Counted from the first letter of the stretch, positions 52,942 through 64,000 are shown. The stretch is 64,000 nucleotides of DNA from CBDIHP01 sp965279195 (GCA_965279195.1 CBDIHP010000040.1:1-64000), one strand, 5' to 3'. Translations and numbers: made by a program. The notes: generated by a model not told the origin, from the letters alone.

Positions 52942-54596
52942 GTGCCCCCGGCCTCCACCTCGACCGGGCCGGCGACCTCGTGCGGCCGGACGGGGAAGTT
53001 CGCCGGGTGGACCGTGGACGACTTCGCCAGCCAGTCGACGATGTGCGGCCGGGCGTCGTCGTCGACCTCCGGGGCCACGAAAAGGGTCCGGCCGTCGTCC
53101 CAACGCCTCAGCTCCCCGTCGTCGAGGATCGCTCGGCCGCCCTTGATCAGGTAGCGAGGCAGGGCGAACATCCGCTCCTTGTCATCGTCGGGCGAATAGA
53201 TCGTCACATCTCCATCCGCACCGATGCCGAGGTGCCCCTTGTTCTTCAAGCCGAGCATCCGCGCCGGGCCGGCCCGGGTGATGATGGCGATCTCGGAGAG
53301 GCTGTACTCGCGGGCCAGGTCGCGCAAGGGGGCGTGCTCGCGGACGGCCTCGGGCAGGGTCGCCAGCACGTCGGCCCGGTGTCCGCGATCCATCAACAGG
53401 GCGATGATCCTCGGGTAGGCCAGGAACGAGCCGCCGTTGGGGTGGTCGGTCGAGAGGGCGACCTGCCAGGGGTCGTCGACCTGGAGGAACCACTCCAGCC
53501 CGATCGCCCACTGCCAGGCGTGGACCACGTTCTTGTTCTTGTACTCGATCGGGACCACGCCGCAGCCGGTCTCCAGCTCGACGTCGTGGCTGACCCACTT
53601 CCGGCCGGTGACCCGGTGCAGATACTGCCCGACCGCGCCGTCGGCCGTCATGCTGGTCGTCTCGCCGAACATCACCTGGCCGACGTCCAGGCTCAGGTTC
53701 TTATGGGAGTTGACGTATTCGGCCAGGGTGCGGACGTCCGACCCGAAGGTGTTCAGATCCGCGACATCCCCCGCGTAGCTGTGGAACTGGATGTGGGCCA
53801 TGTGGGCGCGACGCCCGTCGACGGCGCGCATGGTCTCCAGCGTAATGGCCGCGTTCCCGGGCAGGCCGAGGTTCAGGCCGTGGAGGTGGACGGGGTGGGG
53901 CAGTCCGAGTTCATCCACCACGCCCGTGAGTTCATTGATGATTTGACGGGGTGTGACGTCAAACCCGGGGACCGCGTCGTCGAGGGCGGCGATCTTCTTG
54001 CCGCCCTGCTTCCATGTTTCGACGCCGCCGGGGTTCACGACCTTGATGCCGTAGGCCCGGGTGGCTTCGAGGATCCAGGCGACATACGCCCTGAGCCGGC
54101 CGCGCTCGCCTTCGCGGATTCGGTCCATCACATAATGATTGTTGCCCAGCAAGGTCAGGAACGCCCGGTCGAGTAGGGGCGTGTCGCGGAACTCGTGGTG
54201 GACGTGCCGGGCCGACGACGGCGGGATGGCGGCGTCGACGGCCGTGGCGTAGCCGAGCCCGGCGTACTTCGCGGCGGTGCTGAACGTGCTGGGGATGCTG
54301 CCCAGCGTGCCCGACCGGCTGGCGAATTCCTCGGTGCGGGGGTAGCCCCGGCCCCGGGATTCCTCGGGCCGCATCAGCCGCGCGGCGTTGACCTTGGAGC
54401 CGGCGATGTGGCAGTGGACGTCGACCCCGGCGGGCATCACGACGAATCCACGCGCGTCAATCGTCCGATCGGCGCGAGTGTCGTGATCCTCAGGTGCGGC
54501 GACGACCTTGCCGTCCTCGATCCAGACGTCGGCGACCGCCTCGACCCCGTTGGCGGGGTCCACCACCAGGCCCCCCGCGATCTTCAACCGGCTCAT
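52938..54596 (-). CDS. fhcA: Formyltransferase/hydrolase complex subunit A
   Basis: A 552-residue amidohydrolase-fold protein. VDVHCHIAGSKVN gives the metal His-x-His; a Lys candidate is in GIKVVNPGG, with HLHGLNLGLPG, HMAHIQFHSYAG and STDHPNGGSF (metal His and Asp). It hydrolyses formyl-methanofuran to formate in the bacterial complex. It overlaps fhcB upstream and fhcD downstream by 4 bases each. Confidence 0.96.
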   Translation of the reverse strand: MSRLKIAGGLVVDPANGVEAVADVWIEDGKVVAAPEDHDTRADRTIDARGFVVMPAGVDVHCHIAGSKVNAARLMRPEESRGRGYPRTEEFASRSGTLGSIPSTFSTAAKYAGLGYATAVDAAIPPSSARHVHHEFRDTPLLDRAFLTLLGNNHYVMDRIREGERGRLRAYVAWILEATRAYGIKVVNPGGVETWKQGGKKIAALDDAVPGFDVTPRQIINELTGVVDELGLPHPVHLHGLNLGLPGNAAITLETMRAVDGRRAHMAHIQFHSYAGDVADLNTFGSDVRTLAEYVNSHKNLSLDVGQVMFGETTSMTADGAVGQYLHRVTGRKWVSHDVELETGCGVVPIEYKNKNVVHAWQWAIGLEWFLQVDDPWQVALSTDHPNGGSFLAYPRIIALLMDRGHRADVLATLPEAVREHAPLRDLAREYSLSEIAIITRAGPARMLGLKNKGHLGIGADGDVTIYSPDDDKERMFALPRYLIKGGRAILDDGELRRWDDGRTLFVAPEVDDDARPHIVDWLAKSSTVHPANFPVRPHEVAGPVEVEAGGT

Positions 54597-55922
54597 GCCC
54601 CGGGCCCTCCCTGACCGTTGCCGTGCTCTCGCGGTCCCCTCGCGAAGGCGGTGATCCCGTTCAGGTGCGTCAGCAGCCCGCGCAGGACGGCGTGATCGGG
54701 CGGGGCGTCGCCCTCCAGGACCGGCCGGAGGGGCAGCATCATCCCATCGGCACGCGAGTACGTCCCGCCCGATTCGAGCCCGGGGATCGACGTCCGGATG
54801 GTGACGTTGCCCTCGCCGGGATCGCGTCCCACGACGACCTTCGGCAGGCGTTGATAGGTCTCGGCCGCGTCGGGCGGGAGGTCGCCGAGCGGCACCTCGC
54901 CGAGCTGCAGGAGCACATCCGCCTCGCCTCGCGCGAGGCGAGAGACGGCCGAGGCCTCGCCGGGCCGATAGGCGGGAGATCCCGAGGCGAAGTCGACCGC
55001 CCTGCCCGCCCCCGCCTGCCAGCCGAGCACCGACTCCGCCCCTCCGGCGTTATCGGCCGATCCGAGGGGCAGCGACACGAATCGCCGGTCGTCGGCATTC
55101 AGGTCGATCACCAGCCGCGTCAGGTCTTCCGACTGCACCGGGGCGAAGATCGCCCCGTAGCGGGCACGCTTCAAGATTTCCACAAGCGAGTCGACCTGTT
55201 CGAGCGTCAGGCCGGTGGCCTCGCGGATCCGGTCGGGGTCGAGCGAGGCGCCTCGCAATCTCGCCCGCATCACGGAGAGCGTTTCCCGTTCGCGGCCTCC
55301 GGGGACGAGGTAAATCTGGTCGGCAATCGCGGCCGTTGCCGTCGTCACGCTGTCGATCACCACCACCGTCCGCCCCGCCCTGCCCTGGGGTTGGAAGCGT
55401 CCGACCGCATTCGCCGAGTAGCGATCGAGGTGGCGAGGATGTGTCGTCGCCGGATCGACATGCCAGTAGACGATGACGTCGGCGCGGTCCTTGACTTCGC
55501 CGAACGTGGCCGAGACCCGCCCGACGCGTTGGAGGGCGTCGAGCCCCACGGCGGCCTTCGCGGCGTGGCCGACGTCGATCGTCGCCCCGAGCCGGTCGGC
55601 GATCGAGACGGCCGCCGCCTGGGCCTCGAGCGTCATCCCGTTCATCCCCCAGACCAGCGGCGAACGGCTTGCCGCGAGCAGCCCGGCCGCGCGGGCGAGG
55701 GCGTCGTCGAGCCGCGAGGGCACCCCGTCGATCGTGGCGACCGGCGATTCCGGGTGGCCCTGCTTGAACCATGCCTGCCCGATTTCGCAGGCGTTCCGGG
55801 CCTCGACGATGTTCCCGCCCACGACCGTCACCCGCGATGTCATCGCAGAGGCACCCGCAGCCGAGGCACGTGACCGCCTCGGTGGTCGTCGGAGCCTCGG
55901 GATCATCGAGGGCGGAGGACAT
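54593..55922 (-). CDS. fhcB: Formyltransferase/hydrolase complex subunit B, apparent frameshift near the N-terminus
   Basis: The body (from 55843 down) is a molybdopterin-type FhcB: GGNIVEARNACEIGQAWF, VWGMNGMTLEAQAA, FGEVKDRADVIVYWHVDP. The expected N-terminal Cys segment TCLGCGCLCDDI is encoded just upstream but in another frame, starting at 55922 (MSSALDDPE). Removing one G from the GGG at 55831-55833 joins them as ..CDDIAVTVVGGN.., exactly the family pattern. So either there is one extra base (mutation or assembly error) or a +1 shift occurs. Without it the only start in the main frame is 55843 or 55906, losing the Cys motif. Confidence 0.88.
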
Positions 55923-55932
55923 GGGGAAACTC

Positions 55933-56028
55933 GAAGGATGGGTGATGGTTAAAGAGGGATGGGTGATGGGTGATTGCGGAGGGCGGCGCGGGGAGTCTTC
56001 CTCACCCATTCACCATCACCCATCCTTC
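55933..56028. repeat. Inverted repeat between RND and fhcB genes
   Basis: GAAGGATGGGTGATGG (55933-55948) is exactly complementary to 56013-56028. The motif GGATGGGTGATGG is also repeated in direct orientation at about 55956. It lies upstream of fhcB and just past the RND stop. No T tract. Confidence 0.6.
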
Positions 56029-56030
56029 CC

Positions 56031-59000
56031 TCAATGGTGCTCCGGCGGCGGGATGGCTCCGGCCTCGTTGGGGGTGACGGGCTCGGCGGATCCGCGGAAC
56101 CAGTCGCCGAGTCGTTCGCCGAGGACGTAATAGACGGGGATCACGAACCGGCCGAGGATGGTCGAGATCAGGATCCCGAAGGCGATCACGATGCCCAGCG
56201 AGTTGCGGCTGTACGCCCCCGCGCCGGTCGCCCGGGCCATGGGGACGACGCCCATCACGAAGGCGAATGATGTCATCAAGATGGGTCGGAGCCGAAGCCG
56301 GGCGGATTCCTTGGCGGAATCCAGGATGCTCCGGCCTTGATGCCTCAGCTCGACCGCGAACTCGATGATCAGGATGGCGTTCTTGGTCTCGAGGCCGATG
56401 AGCATGACCAGGCCGATCTGGCCGAAGACGTCCAGCGGCAGGTCGTACCACCAGAGGCCCACGATGGCGCCGAACATCGCGAGGGGCACGGTCAGGATGA
56501 TGACGATCGGGCGGATCCAGCTCTCGTAGAGGGCGGCCATGAACAGGAAGACGCAGACGATCGACATGGCGAAGATGTAGGTCGCCACGTTGCCGGTCTT
56601 CTGCTCCTGGTAGGTCGTGCCGGTCCACTCGTAGCCGAAGCCCTCGGGCAGGTCCCTGGCGAGTTCCTCCATCGCCGCGATGGCCTGGCCCGAGCTGAAG
56701 CCCGGGGCGGGGGCGCCGGTGATCTTGGCCGTGTTGAACAGGTTGTAGTGGGGGACGTTGAGCGGCCCGTTGATCTGCTTCACCTCGCCCAGGGCGCTGA
56801 GGGGGACGAGCTCGCCTTTGCGGTTGAGGAGGCGGAGCGAGAGGATGTCGTTGATGTTCGCCCGGCGCTTGCCCTCGGCCTGGAGCATGACCTTCCAGAC
56901 CTTGCCGTAGAGGTTGAAGTCATTGACATACACCCCGCCGAGGTTGGTCTGGAGCGCGCTGAAGACGTCGGAGACGCGGACGTCGAGGGCCCGGGCCTTG
57001 GTGCGGTCGAGGTCGAACCGGAGCTGCGGCACGTTGGCGGTGAACGGGGTGTAGAGCGACATCAGCTCGGGCCGCCGCGACGCGGCCACCATGAACCGTT
57101 CGAGCACCTGGGCGAGGACCTTCGGGCCCTTGCCCTGGCGGTCCTCGAGCATGAACTCGAACCCGCCGGTCGAGCTGAGGCCCTGGATCGGGGGCGGCTG
57201 GAGCACGATCACGACCGCGTCGCGGACCGTCTGGAAGACCTCCCTCTGGAAGGCCTGCACCAGGGCCTGCGCCCGGAGGTGCGGCTCCTCTCGCTCGGAC
57301 CAGTGCTTGAGGATGACGTAGAAGGCCCCGGAGTTCGGCTGATTCACCTGGGTGATCGGGTTCAGGCCGTCGAACCGGATGACGTCGCTCACCCCATCGA
57401 GCTTCTGGACGAGGCCGTCGACCCGGTCCATGATCTTCGCGGTCGGCTCCTGGGTCGTGCCGTCGGGGGCCTGGACGGTCACGATGAAGTAGCCCTGGTC
57501 CTCGGTCGGGATGAAGCTCTTGGGCCGCTCGACGATCATCCAGCCGGTCAGGGCCAGCAGGCCGACCGACGGGATGACGATCGTCCACCAGTGCCTGGCC
57601 GTATATTCCAGGAACCCGTCATACGAGTTCTCGACCCAGCGCAGGCCGGCGTTGAACCAGCGGAACAGGAAGAACTTCACCTCGCCGTGCTTCTGCTTGA
57701 GGATCAGCCGGCACATCGCCGGGCTGAAGGTCAGCGAGTTGATCGCCGAGAACAGGAAGGAGAAGACGATGGTGAGGGCGAACTGGTTGTAGAGCCGGCC
57801 GGTGAGCCCCGGGATGAACGCCACCGGCACGAACACCGCGCCCAGGACGAGGGTGATGGTGATGATCGGGGTGGTGATCTCCGACATCGCCCGGCGCGTG
57901 GCCTCCAGCGGCGGGAGCCCGTGCTCCAGGTGTTTTTCCACGTTCTCGACGACGATGATCGCGTCGTCGACCACGAGGCCGATCGCCAGCACCAGGCCCA
58001 TGAGGGTCAGGGTGTTGATCGAGAAACCGAACGCGGCCATGAGCCCGAAGGTCGCGACCAGCGAGACGGGGATGGCGATCATCGGGATCAGGGTCGTCCG
58101 GACGCCCTGGAGGAAGATGAACACGACGATGAGCACGAGCCCGAAGGCTTCGAAAAGGGTGTGCTCGACCTCGGTGATGTTCTCCTCGACATACTTGGTC
58201 GTGTCGAAGGCGATCTTGTATTTGAGCCCGGCCGGGAAGGTCTTGGAGAGGCCCTCCATGAGCGTCTTGACGTCCTCGACGATGTTGAGGGCGTTGGCGT
58301 CGGCGAGCTGATAGATGGGCATGGTCGCGGCGGGCTTGCCGCTGATGTAGCCGGCGGACTCGTAGTTCTCCGAGCCGAGCTCGACCCGGGCGACGTCCTT
58401 CATGCGGACGATCTTCGCCCCCGGGCGGGCCCGGACGATGATGTCCTCGAACTCGCCGACGGTCTCCAGCCGGCCCTTGGCAGTGATGGGGTACTCGAAC
58501 CGCTGCCCCGGCGGGACGGGGGCGGCGCCGACCTTGCCGGCGGCGGCCTGGTGGTTTTCTTCCTTGATGGCCTGGACGACCTCGTCTGGCGTGATGCCCT
58601 CGTTGGCCATGCGGTCGGGGTCGAGCCAGATCCGCATCGCATACTTGCGCCCGAAGATATTCACGTCGCCGACGCCCGGCACTCGCCTGAGCTGGTCGAC
58701 GACGTTGATCTCGGCGAAGTTGTCGAGGAAGGTCGAGTCGTAGTTGCCGCCATCGGCGAAGACGCTGACGACGCAGACCATGCTCGTCGAGGCCTTCTTG
58801 CTCTCGACCGAGAACTGCCGGACCTCCTCGGGCAGGAACGACTTGGCGTTCTCGACCTTGTTCTGGACGTCGACCGCGGCGATGTCCTGGGGGTAGCCGA
58901 CGTCGAACGTGGCCACGATCCTGGTCAGGCCGTTCGAGGTGCTGTCGGAGGAGAGGTAGATCATCCCCTTGACGCCGTTGACCTTCTGCTCGATCGGCGT

Positions 59001-59186
59001 GGTCACGGTCTTGGAGACGGTCTCGGCATCGGCGCCGGTGTAGGTGGTGGTCACCTGGACCTGGGGCGGCACGATGTCGGGGTACAGCGAGATCGGCAGG
59101 ATGAAGATGCAGATCCCGCCGATCAGGATCATCAGGAGAGCCAGCACCGTCGCGAAGATCGGCCGTCCGATGAAGAAATGGACCAT
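56031..59186 (-). CDS. RND efflux transporter, inner-membrane pump (HAE1/AcrB type)
   Basis: A 1051-residue protein. It starts FFIGRPIFATVLALLMIL, the classical first helix; helix 4 has GLVVDDAIIVVENV with the two proton-relay Asp residues. The two large periplasmic loops and twelve helices are of normal length. DIVPPQVQVTTTYTGAD matches the HAE1 subfamily. It exports drugs or other hydrophobic compounds with the adaptor encoded upstream. No outer-membrane channel gene is adjacent. Confidence 0.95.
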   Translation of the reverse strand: MVHFFIGRPIFATVLALLMILIGGICIFILPISLYPDIVPPQVQVTTTYTGADAETVSKTVTTPIEQKVNGVKGMIYLSSDSTSNGLTRIVATFDVGYPQDIAAVDVQNKVENAKSFLPEEVRQFSVESKKASTSMVCVVSVFADGGNYDSTFLDNFAEINVVDQLRRVPGVGDVNIFGRKYAMRIWLDPDRMANEGITPDEVVQAIKEENHQAAAGKVGAAPVPPGQRFEYPITAKGRLETVGEFEDIIVRARPGAKIVRMKDVARVELGSENYESAGYISGKPAATMPIYQLADANALNIVEDVKTLMEGLSKTFPAGLKYKIAFDTTKYVEENITEVEHTLFEAFGLVLIVVFIFLQGVRTTLIPMIAIPVSLVATFGLMAAFGFSINTLTLMGLVLAIGLVVDDAIIVVENVEKHLEHGLPPLEATRRAMSEITTPIITITLVLGAVFVPVAFIPGLTGRLYNQFALTIVFSFLFSAINSLTFSPAMCRLILKQKHGEVKFFLFRWFNAGLRWVENSYDGFLEYTARHWWTIVIPSVGLLALTGWMIVERPKSFIPTEDQGYFIVTVQAPDGTTQEPTAKIMDRVDGLVQKLDGVSDVIRFDGLNPITQVNQPNSGAFYVILKHWSEREEPHLRAQALVQAFQREVFQTVRDAVVIVLQPPPIQGLSSTGGFEFMLEDRQGKGPKVLAQVLERFMVAASRRPELMSLYTPFTANVPQLRFDLDRTKARALDVRVSDVFSALQTNLGGVYVNDFNLYGKVWKVMLQAEGKRRANINDILSLRLLNRKGELVPLSALGEVKQINGPLNVPHYNLFNTAKITGAPAPGFSSGQAIAAMEELARDLPEGFGYEWTGTTYQEQKTGNVATYIFAMSIVCVFLFMAALYESWIRPIVIILTVPLAMFGAIVGLWWYDLPLDVFGQIGLVMLIGLETKNAILIIEFAVELRHQGRSILDSAKESARLRLRPILMTSFAFVMGVVPMARATGAGAYSRNSLGIVIAFGILISTILGRFVIPVYYVLGERLGDWFRGSAEPVTPNEAGAIPPPEHH

Positions 59187-59268
59187 GGTGGTCGGATCTC
59201 GGCGGGAGGGGATGTTGTGGATCGGACCGGGTCAGGACGTCAGGCCAGAACCCCGGCGCCGATTGGGG

Positions 59269-59311
59269 CCAGTTCGTGTGCCACCGGCTGTTCCGGTGGC
59301 ACACGAACTGG
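59269..59311. repeat. Perfect hairpin, repeat family B
   Basis: CCAGTTCGTGTGCCACCGG (59269-59287) pairs without mismatch with 59293-59311 across a 5-base loop CTGTT. It lies in the 150-bp gap between adaptor and pump genes. Its core matches the arms at 41098-41264, but the copy is shorter. Confidence 0.85.
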
Positions 59312-59336
59312 CACCAGACAGGTCAAGGGTTGTGGA

Positions 59337-60692
59337 TCACTTGGGCCCGGCCGCGGGCGGGGTGGCCACGGCGGGGGACTTGGGCTTCGGGTCGAAGGGG
59401 ACGGCCTCGGGGGCGACCTTGAGCTTGTCGCGGACGAGCTGTACCCCCTCGATGATGACCCTCTGGCCCGGCTTGATGCCCTCGACGATCTTGAGGCCCT
59501 GGTAGGTGTCGACGTCGGTCACGAGGGTCCGGGCGGTGTTGTCCTGGTCGTCCACGACGTAGACGAAGCTGCCGTCCTGGCCGGTGAGCATGGCCTGCTC
59601 GGGGATCACGGTCGCCCCCTGGCGGGTGCCGAGGTAGGCGATCGACCGGACGTACTCGCCCGGCAGCAGCGACTTGTCGGGGTTGGCGAACGACGCCTTG
59701 AGCAGCACCGTCGAGGTGGACGGGTCCACCTGGTTATCGATGAAGAAAACCTTGCCAGTGGACGGGTGGATGCGTTCCGTCTTGTCCATGCCGGCCTGGA
59801 GCACGAGGTCCACGAACAGGCCGGTCTTCACGAGCTTGGTGATGTCGGGCAGGTAGCGCGAGCTGGGGCGGAACTCCGCGCCGATGGGGTCGAGCTGGCG
59901 GACGTTGACGAGGTCGGTGGTGTTGGGGTCGCCGACGAGGTTGCCGACCTTGACGAAGAGCTGGCCGATGCGGCCGTCGATCGGGGAGGTCATCTTCGTG
60001 TAGCCGAGCTCGATCTCGGCGTCGCGGACGTCGGCCTGGGCCTTCTCGACCCCGGCTTTGGCGGCCGAGATGTTGACGTCGTAGTCGGCGATGGTTTGCT
60101 CCAGGTTGGCCTGGCTGGCGGCGACCTCGGCCTCGTTCCGCTTGCGGACGGCCTCCTTCTGGTCGACCTCCGACTGGGGCGTGGCGTTCCTGGCGAGGAG
60201 GGACCGCTCGCGGCGTTCCTCGATGGTCGAGAGGTTCAAGGTCGCCTGGGCGAGGCCGACCTGGGCCTTGGAGACCTCTCGGGCCTTCGACTGGACCGAC
60301 TTGGCGAGCTTGGCCTGGGCCTCGGCCTGGGAGGCCTTGGCCTGGTCGAGCTTGACCTGGAACGGCTCGGGGTCGATCTCCAGGAGGAGCTGGTCCTTCT
60401 TGACCAGGGCCCCTTCCTCGAAGTGCTTGCGGACCAGGAAGCCCCGGACCCGGGCCCGGATGGTGACCTCTTCGAGGGCGACGACCGTGCCGATGCCGTT
60501 GGCCACGAGGGGGACGTCGACCGATTTGGCCGCGACGACCCGGACGGGGGTGGGGGGCGGTGCCGACTTCGCGGCCTGCCGGTTCTGGCAGCCGGGGACG
60601 GCCGCGAGGGTCAGGACGGCAGCGATCCCGCCGAGGAGGCCGGGGATCCGTCGGGGCCGCTCGGCCGGGGAGGATGGGCTCATGTTGGGCAT
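59337..60692 (-). CDS. RND efflux periplasmic adaptor (MFP/HlyD family)
   Basis: A 451-residue protein. Lipoprotein-like signal (hydrophobic run ending VPGCQN). Then TPVRVVAAKSVDVPLVANGIG, the lipoyl half-motifs (GFLVRKHFEEGALVKK), a long Ala/Gln/Glu coiled-coil hairpin (about 115-215), GYTKMTSPIDGRIG and a C-terminal Pro-rich tail. Start at 60692 (MPNMSPS) or four codons in. It is upstream of the pump gene on the same strand. Confidence 0.92.
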   Translation of the reverse strand: MPNMSPSSPAERPRRIPGLLGGIAAVLTLAAVPGCQNRQAAKSAPPPTPVRVVAAKSVDVPLVANGIGTVVALEEVTIRARVRGFLVRKHFEEGALVKKDQLLLEIDPEPFQVKLDQAKASQAEAQAKLAKSVQSKAREVSKAQVGLAQATLNLSTIEERRERSLLARNATPQSEVDQKEAVRKRNEAEVAASQANLEQTIADYDVNISAAKAGVEKAQADVRDAEIELGYTKMTSPIDGRIGQLFVKVGNLVGDPNTTDLVNVRQLDPIGAEFRPSSRYLPDITKLVKTGLFVDLVLQAGMDKTERIHPSTGKVFFIDNQVDPSTSTVLLKASFANPDKSLLPGEYVRSIAYLGTRQGATVIPEQAMLTGQDGSFVYVVDDQDNTARTLVTDVDTYQGLKIVEGIKPGQRVIIEGVQLVRDKLKVAPEAVPFDPKPKSPAVATPPAAGPK

Positions 60693-61238
60693 CTGAAGGT
60701 CAATGTTGGCCGGGCTTTCCGCCCCGAGCCGAAGGCCGCGGCGGCTCGAAGATCCGTCGCCCTCCTGGCCCCGACATGGTACGCACCGACGCGACGGGTT
60801 GCAATCGCCGGATCGAATCCGGTTGGCGGGGGGGTGGAGGGTCGCCACCCCGTGTTCGATCGCATAGAATACCCATATCCGCCCGACTGGTGTCCCGGCC
60901 TGAGCCTGACGATGGCCCGCCACACCTCCTCGAGTGCCCCGCCCGAATCCGGCCTCGACCCGACGGCGGGGCCCTCGCGACGACGCGATCCGGGCCGACC
61001 GCCCCGGGTGAGCGAGCGATCGCCCGCCCCCGACCGGCCGCCGGGACCCTTCGGGCCCGTGTCCAGTCTCCGACCGATTGCCGTCGAGACGAGTCGTCAC
61101 CCTTGCGCGGCGAACGCCCCCAACCTGTCTTCGAGCCCCGGGTTTTTCCTCGGCGGGAGCCCCGGCCCGACCCCTTCGCGCTCGCCGCGCGTCCCGCACG
61201 ATGTCCCGCCCAGCCGTGGAGCGAGAGAGCGAACGATC
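60693..61238. other. Divergent intergenic region, no gene seen
   Basis: 546 bp between the efflux adaptor and sdh genes. Very GC-rich from 60900. No tRNA, hairpin or promoter stands out; long open frames here are read-through of neighbouring codon bias. Confidence 0.5.
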
Positions 61239-61943
61239 ATGGCCACCGCCACCACCGGCGCATCGCCCGCGCGTAGCGGGCTCGCGTCTCACCCCGTCCT
61301 CCGGTTCTTCTCCACCGCCATCGGCCTGAAACTGATCATGGCCGTCACCGGGGTGATGCTCTCCGGGTTCGTCTTCGTCCACATGCTCGGCAACCTCAAG
61401 GCGTACGAAGGGGCCGAGGCGCTCAACGCCTACGGCAAGCTCCTCCGCGTCGAGCCCGCCATCCTCTGGGCGGCCCGGCTCGGGCTGATCGGGGCGGTGA
61501 CCCTGCACATCGTCGCCTACCTGGCGCTGACCAAGCGGAACCTCTCCGCCCGGCCGATCGGCTACCGCGAGAAGAAGGTCCGCGAGTCGACCTACGCCTC
61601 CCGGACCATGCGGTTCACCGGCCCTCTGCTGGCCCTCTTCATCGTCTACCACATCCTCCACCTGACGACCGGCACCCTCCACGGGTCGTACGAGGAGGGG
61701 AACGTCTACCACAACCTGGTGACCGGCCTGGAGTTCCCGCTGGTGGCCGGGTTCTACGTCCTGTCGGTGTCGGCCCTCGGCTTCCACCTCTGGCACGGCA
61801 TCTGGAGCATGCTCCAGACGCTCGGCCTCTACCAGTCGCGCAAGGGTTCCCTGGGCAAGAAGCTCTCGATCGGCTTCGCCGTGATCGTCGCCCTCGGGTT
61901 CATGTCGGTCCCGATCTCGGTCCTCACCGGGCTGGTCAAGTAA
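61239..61943 (+). CDS. Succinate dehydrogenase cytochrome b subunit
   Basis: A 234-residue protein with five hydrophobic helices, as in the single-subunit anchor of Bacteroidetes/PVC-type SDH. HPVLRFFSTAIGLKLIMAVTG, FVHMLGNLKAYEG, LHIVAYLAL and YHILHLTTG supply the His residues expected to bind two haems. It holds SdhA/B at the membrane and reduces quinone. It precedes sdhA by 33 bp. Confidence 0.93.
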   Translation: MATATTGASPARSGLASHPVLRFFSTAIGLKLIMAVTGVMLSGFVFVHMLGNLKAYEGAEALNAYGKLLRVEPAILWAARLGLIGAVTLHIVAYLALTKRNLSARPIGYREKKVRESTYASRTMRFTGPLLALFIVYHILHLTTGTLHGSYEEGNVYHNLVTGLEFPLVAGFYVLSVSALGFHLWHGIWSMLQTLGLYQSRKGSLGKKLSIGFAVIVALGFMSVPISVLTGLVK

Positions 61944-61976
61944 TTCAAACGATCCGATTCGGGAGCCTCGCGTAAG

Positions 61977-63890
<1,914 letters not shown>

Positions 63891-63988
63891 AACCATCGAG
63901 GGATGGTCGCTGTTCGATCGATGCATCGGCCATCCCTCCCCACACGATATCCCGCCCGATCCGGCACGAACGAGACGAAGGACCAACG

Positions 63989-64000
63989 ATGGGTGGTGCG
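63989..64000 (+). CDS. Start of next sdh operon gene, probably the iron-sulfur subunit (cut by window end)
   Basis: ATG GGT GGT GCG begins 98 bp after sdhA. Only four codons are visible; identity as SdhB is inferred from operon order. Confidence 0.35.

Noticed and set aside
55933..56028. 16-bp inverted repeat as the terminator of the fhc or RND transcript
   Set aside because: The loop is 64 bases and there is no T run; it is listed as a repeat only.
56337..61943. A single plus-strand open frame of 1868 codons
   Set aside because: Only its last 235 codons (the SDH cytochrome b subunit) are real. The rest is antisense to the RND pump and adaptor genes, whose GC-rich third positions keep the opposite frame open; the translation is repetitive Arg/Gly/Asp/His without domain motifs.

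Overview
The window is GC-rich and almost certainly from a planctomycete, probably the Isosphaeraceae. The supporting signs are an ECF sigma factor paired with a WD40-repeat Ser/Thr kinase, a PVC-type haem-binding dehydrogenase, many Tat-exported proteins, and bacterial tetrahydromethanopterin (H4MPT)/methanofuran C1-transfer genes. The organism call rests on gene content only.

Layout. 0-10 kb: the 3' end of a lactonase/glycosidase-like fusion, a WD40 kinase with its ECF sigma factor, then a lipid-linked sugar group (GT-C-like membrane protein, GT2 glycosyltransferase, UPF0104 flippase-like protein). 10-15.4 kb: a secreted beta-propeller protein, a repeat, tRNA-Asn and tRNA-Phe, a Gfo/Idh/MocA oxidoreductase, and a complete IS1595-like insertion sequence. 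The IS splits a small unknown gene and carries a canonical -1 frameshift site. 15.4-18.9 kb: the first C1-cofactor cluster (amino-acid kinase, MfnF-like protein, MfnD-like ATP-grasp ligase, divergent HisA-like protein). 19-25 kb: a PhzF protein, a Tat protein, a PP2C phosphatase beside an atypical kinase, and a conserved unknown. 25-28.2 kb: a likely hydroxyproline catabolic operon. 28.3-46 kb: secreted enzymes, a histone-H1-like protein with its own promoter and terminator, a polysaccharide deacetylase/isochorismatase pair, the PVC dehydrogenase, GlgX, a nitrilase-family amidase, NDH-2 and a secreted lipase-like hydrolase.

46-56 kb holds the main C1 cluster on the minus strand: fhcB-fhcA-fhcD, then (after an oppositely oriented Rpn-like gene) fhcC-mch, a RimK/MptN-like ligase, a CitG-like protein, a PTPS-family protein, DUF3006 and a ComEC-like metallo-beta-lactamase protein, mostly with 4-base overlaps or tiny gaps. 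With the 15-19 kb genes this would supply formyl transfer from H4MPT to a methanofuran-like carrier plus parts of both cofactors' synthesis. fae and the methylene-H4MPT dehydrogenase are not in the window. fhcB appears to need a one-base frameshift to read its N-terminal cysteine motif.

56-64 kb: an RND efflux pump with its adaptor, and the succinate dehydrogenase operon (cytochrome b subunit, SdhA, and the first codons of a third gene).

Intergenic DNA contains at least three inverted-repeat families. One is a ~140-bp element with a covarying terminal helix (two copies), one is built on CCAGTTCG..TGCCAC (three copies), and one is built on CCAAGACGCCAAG.
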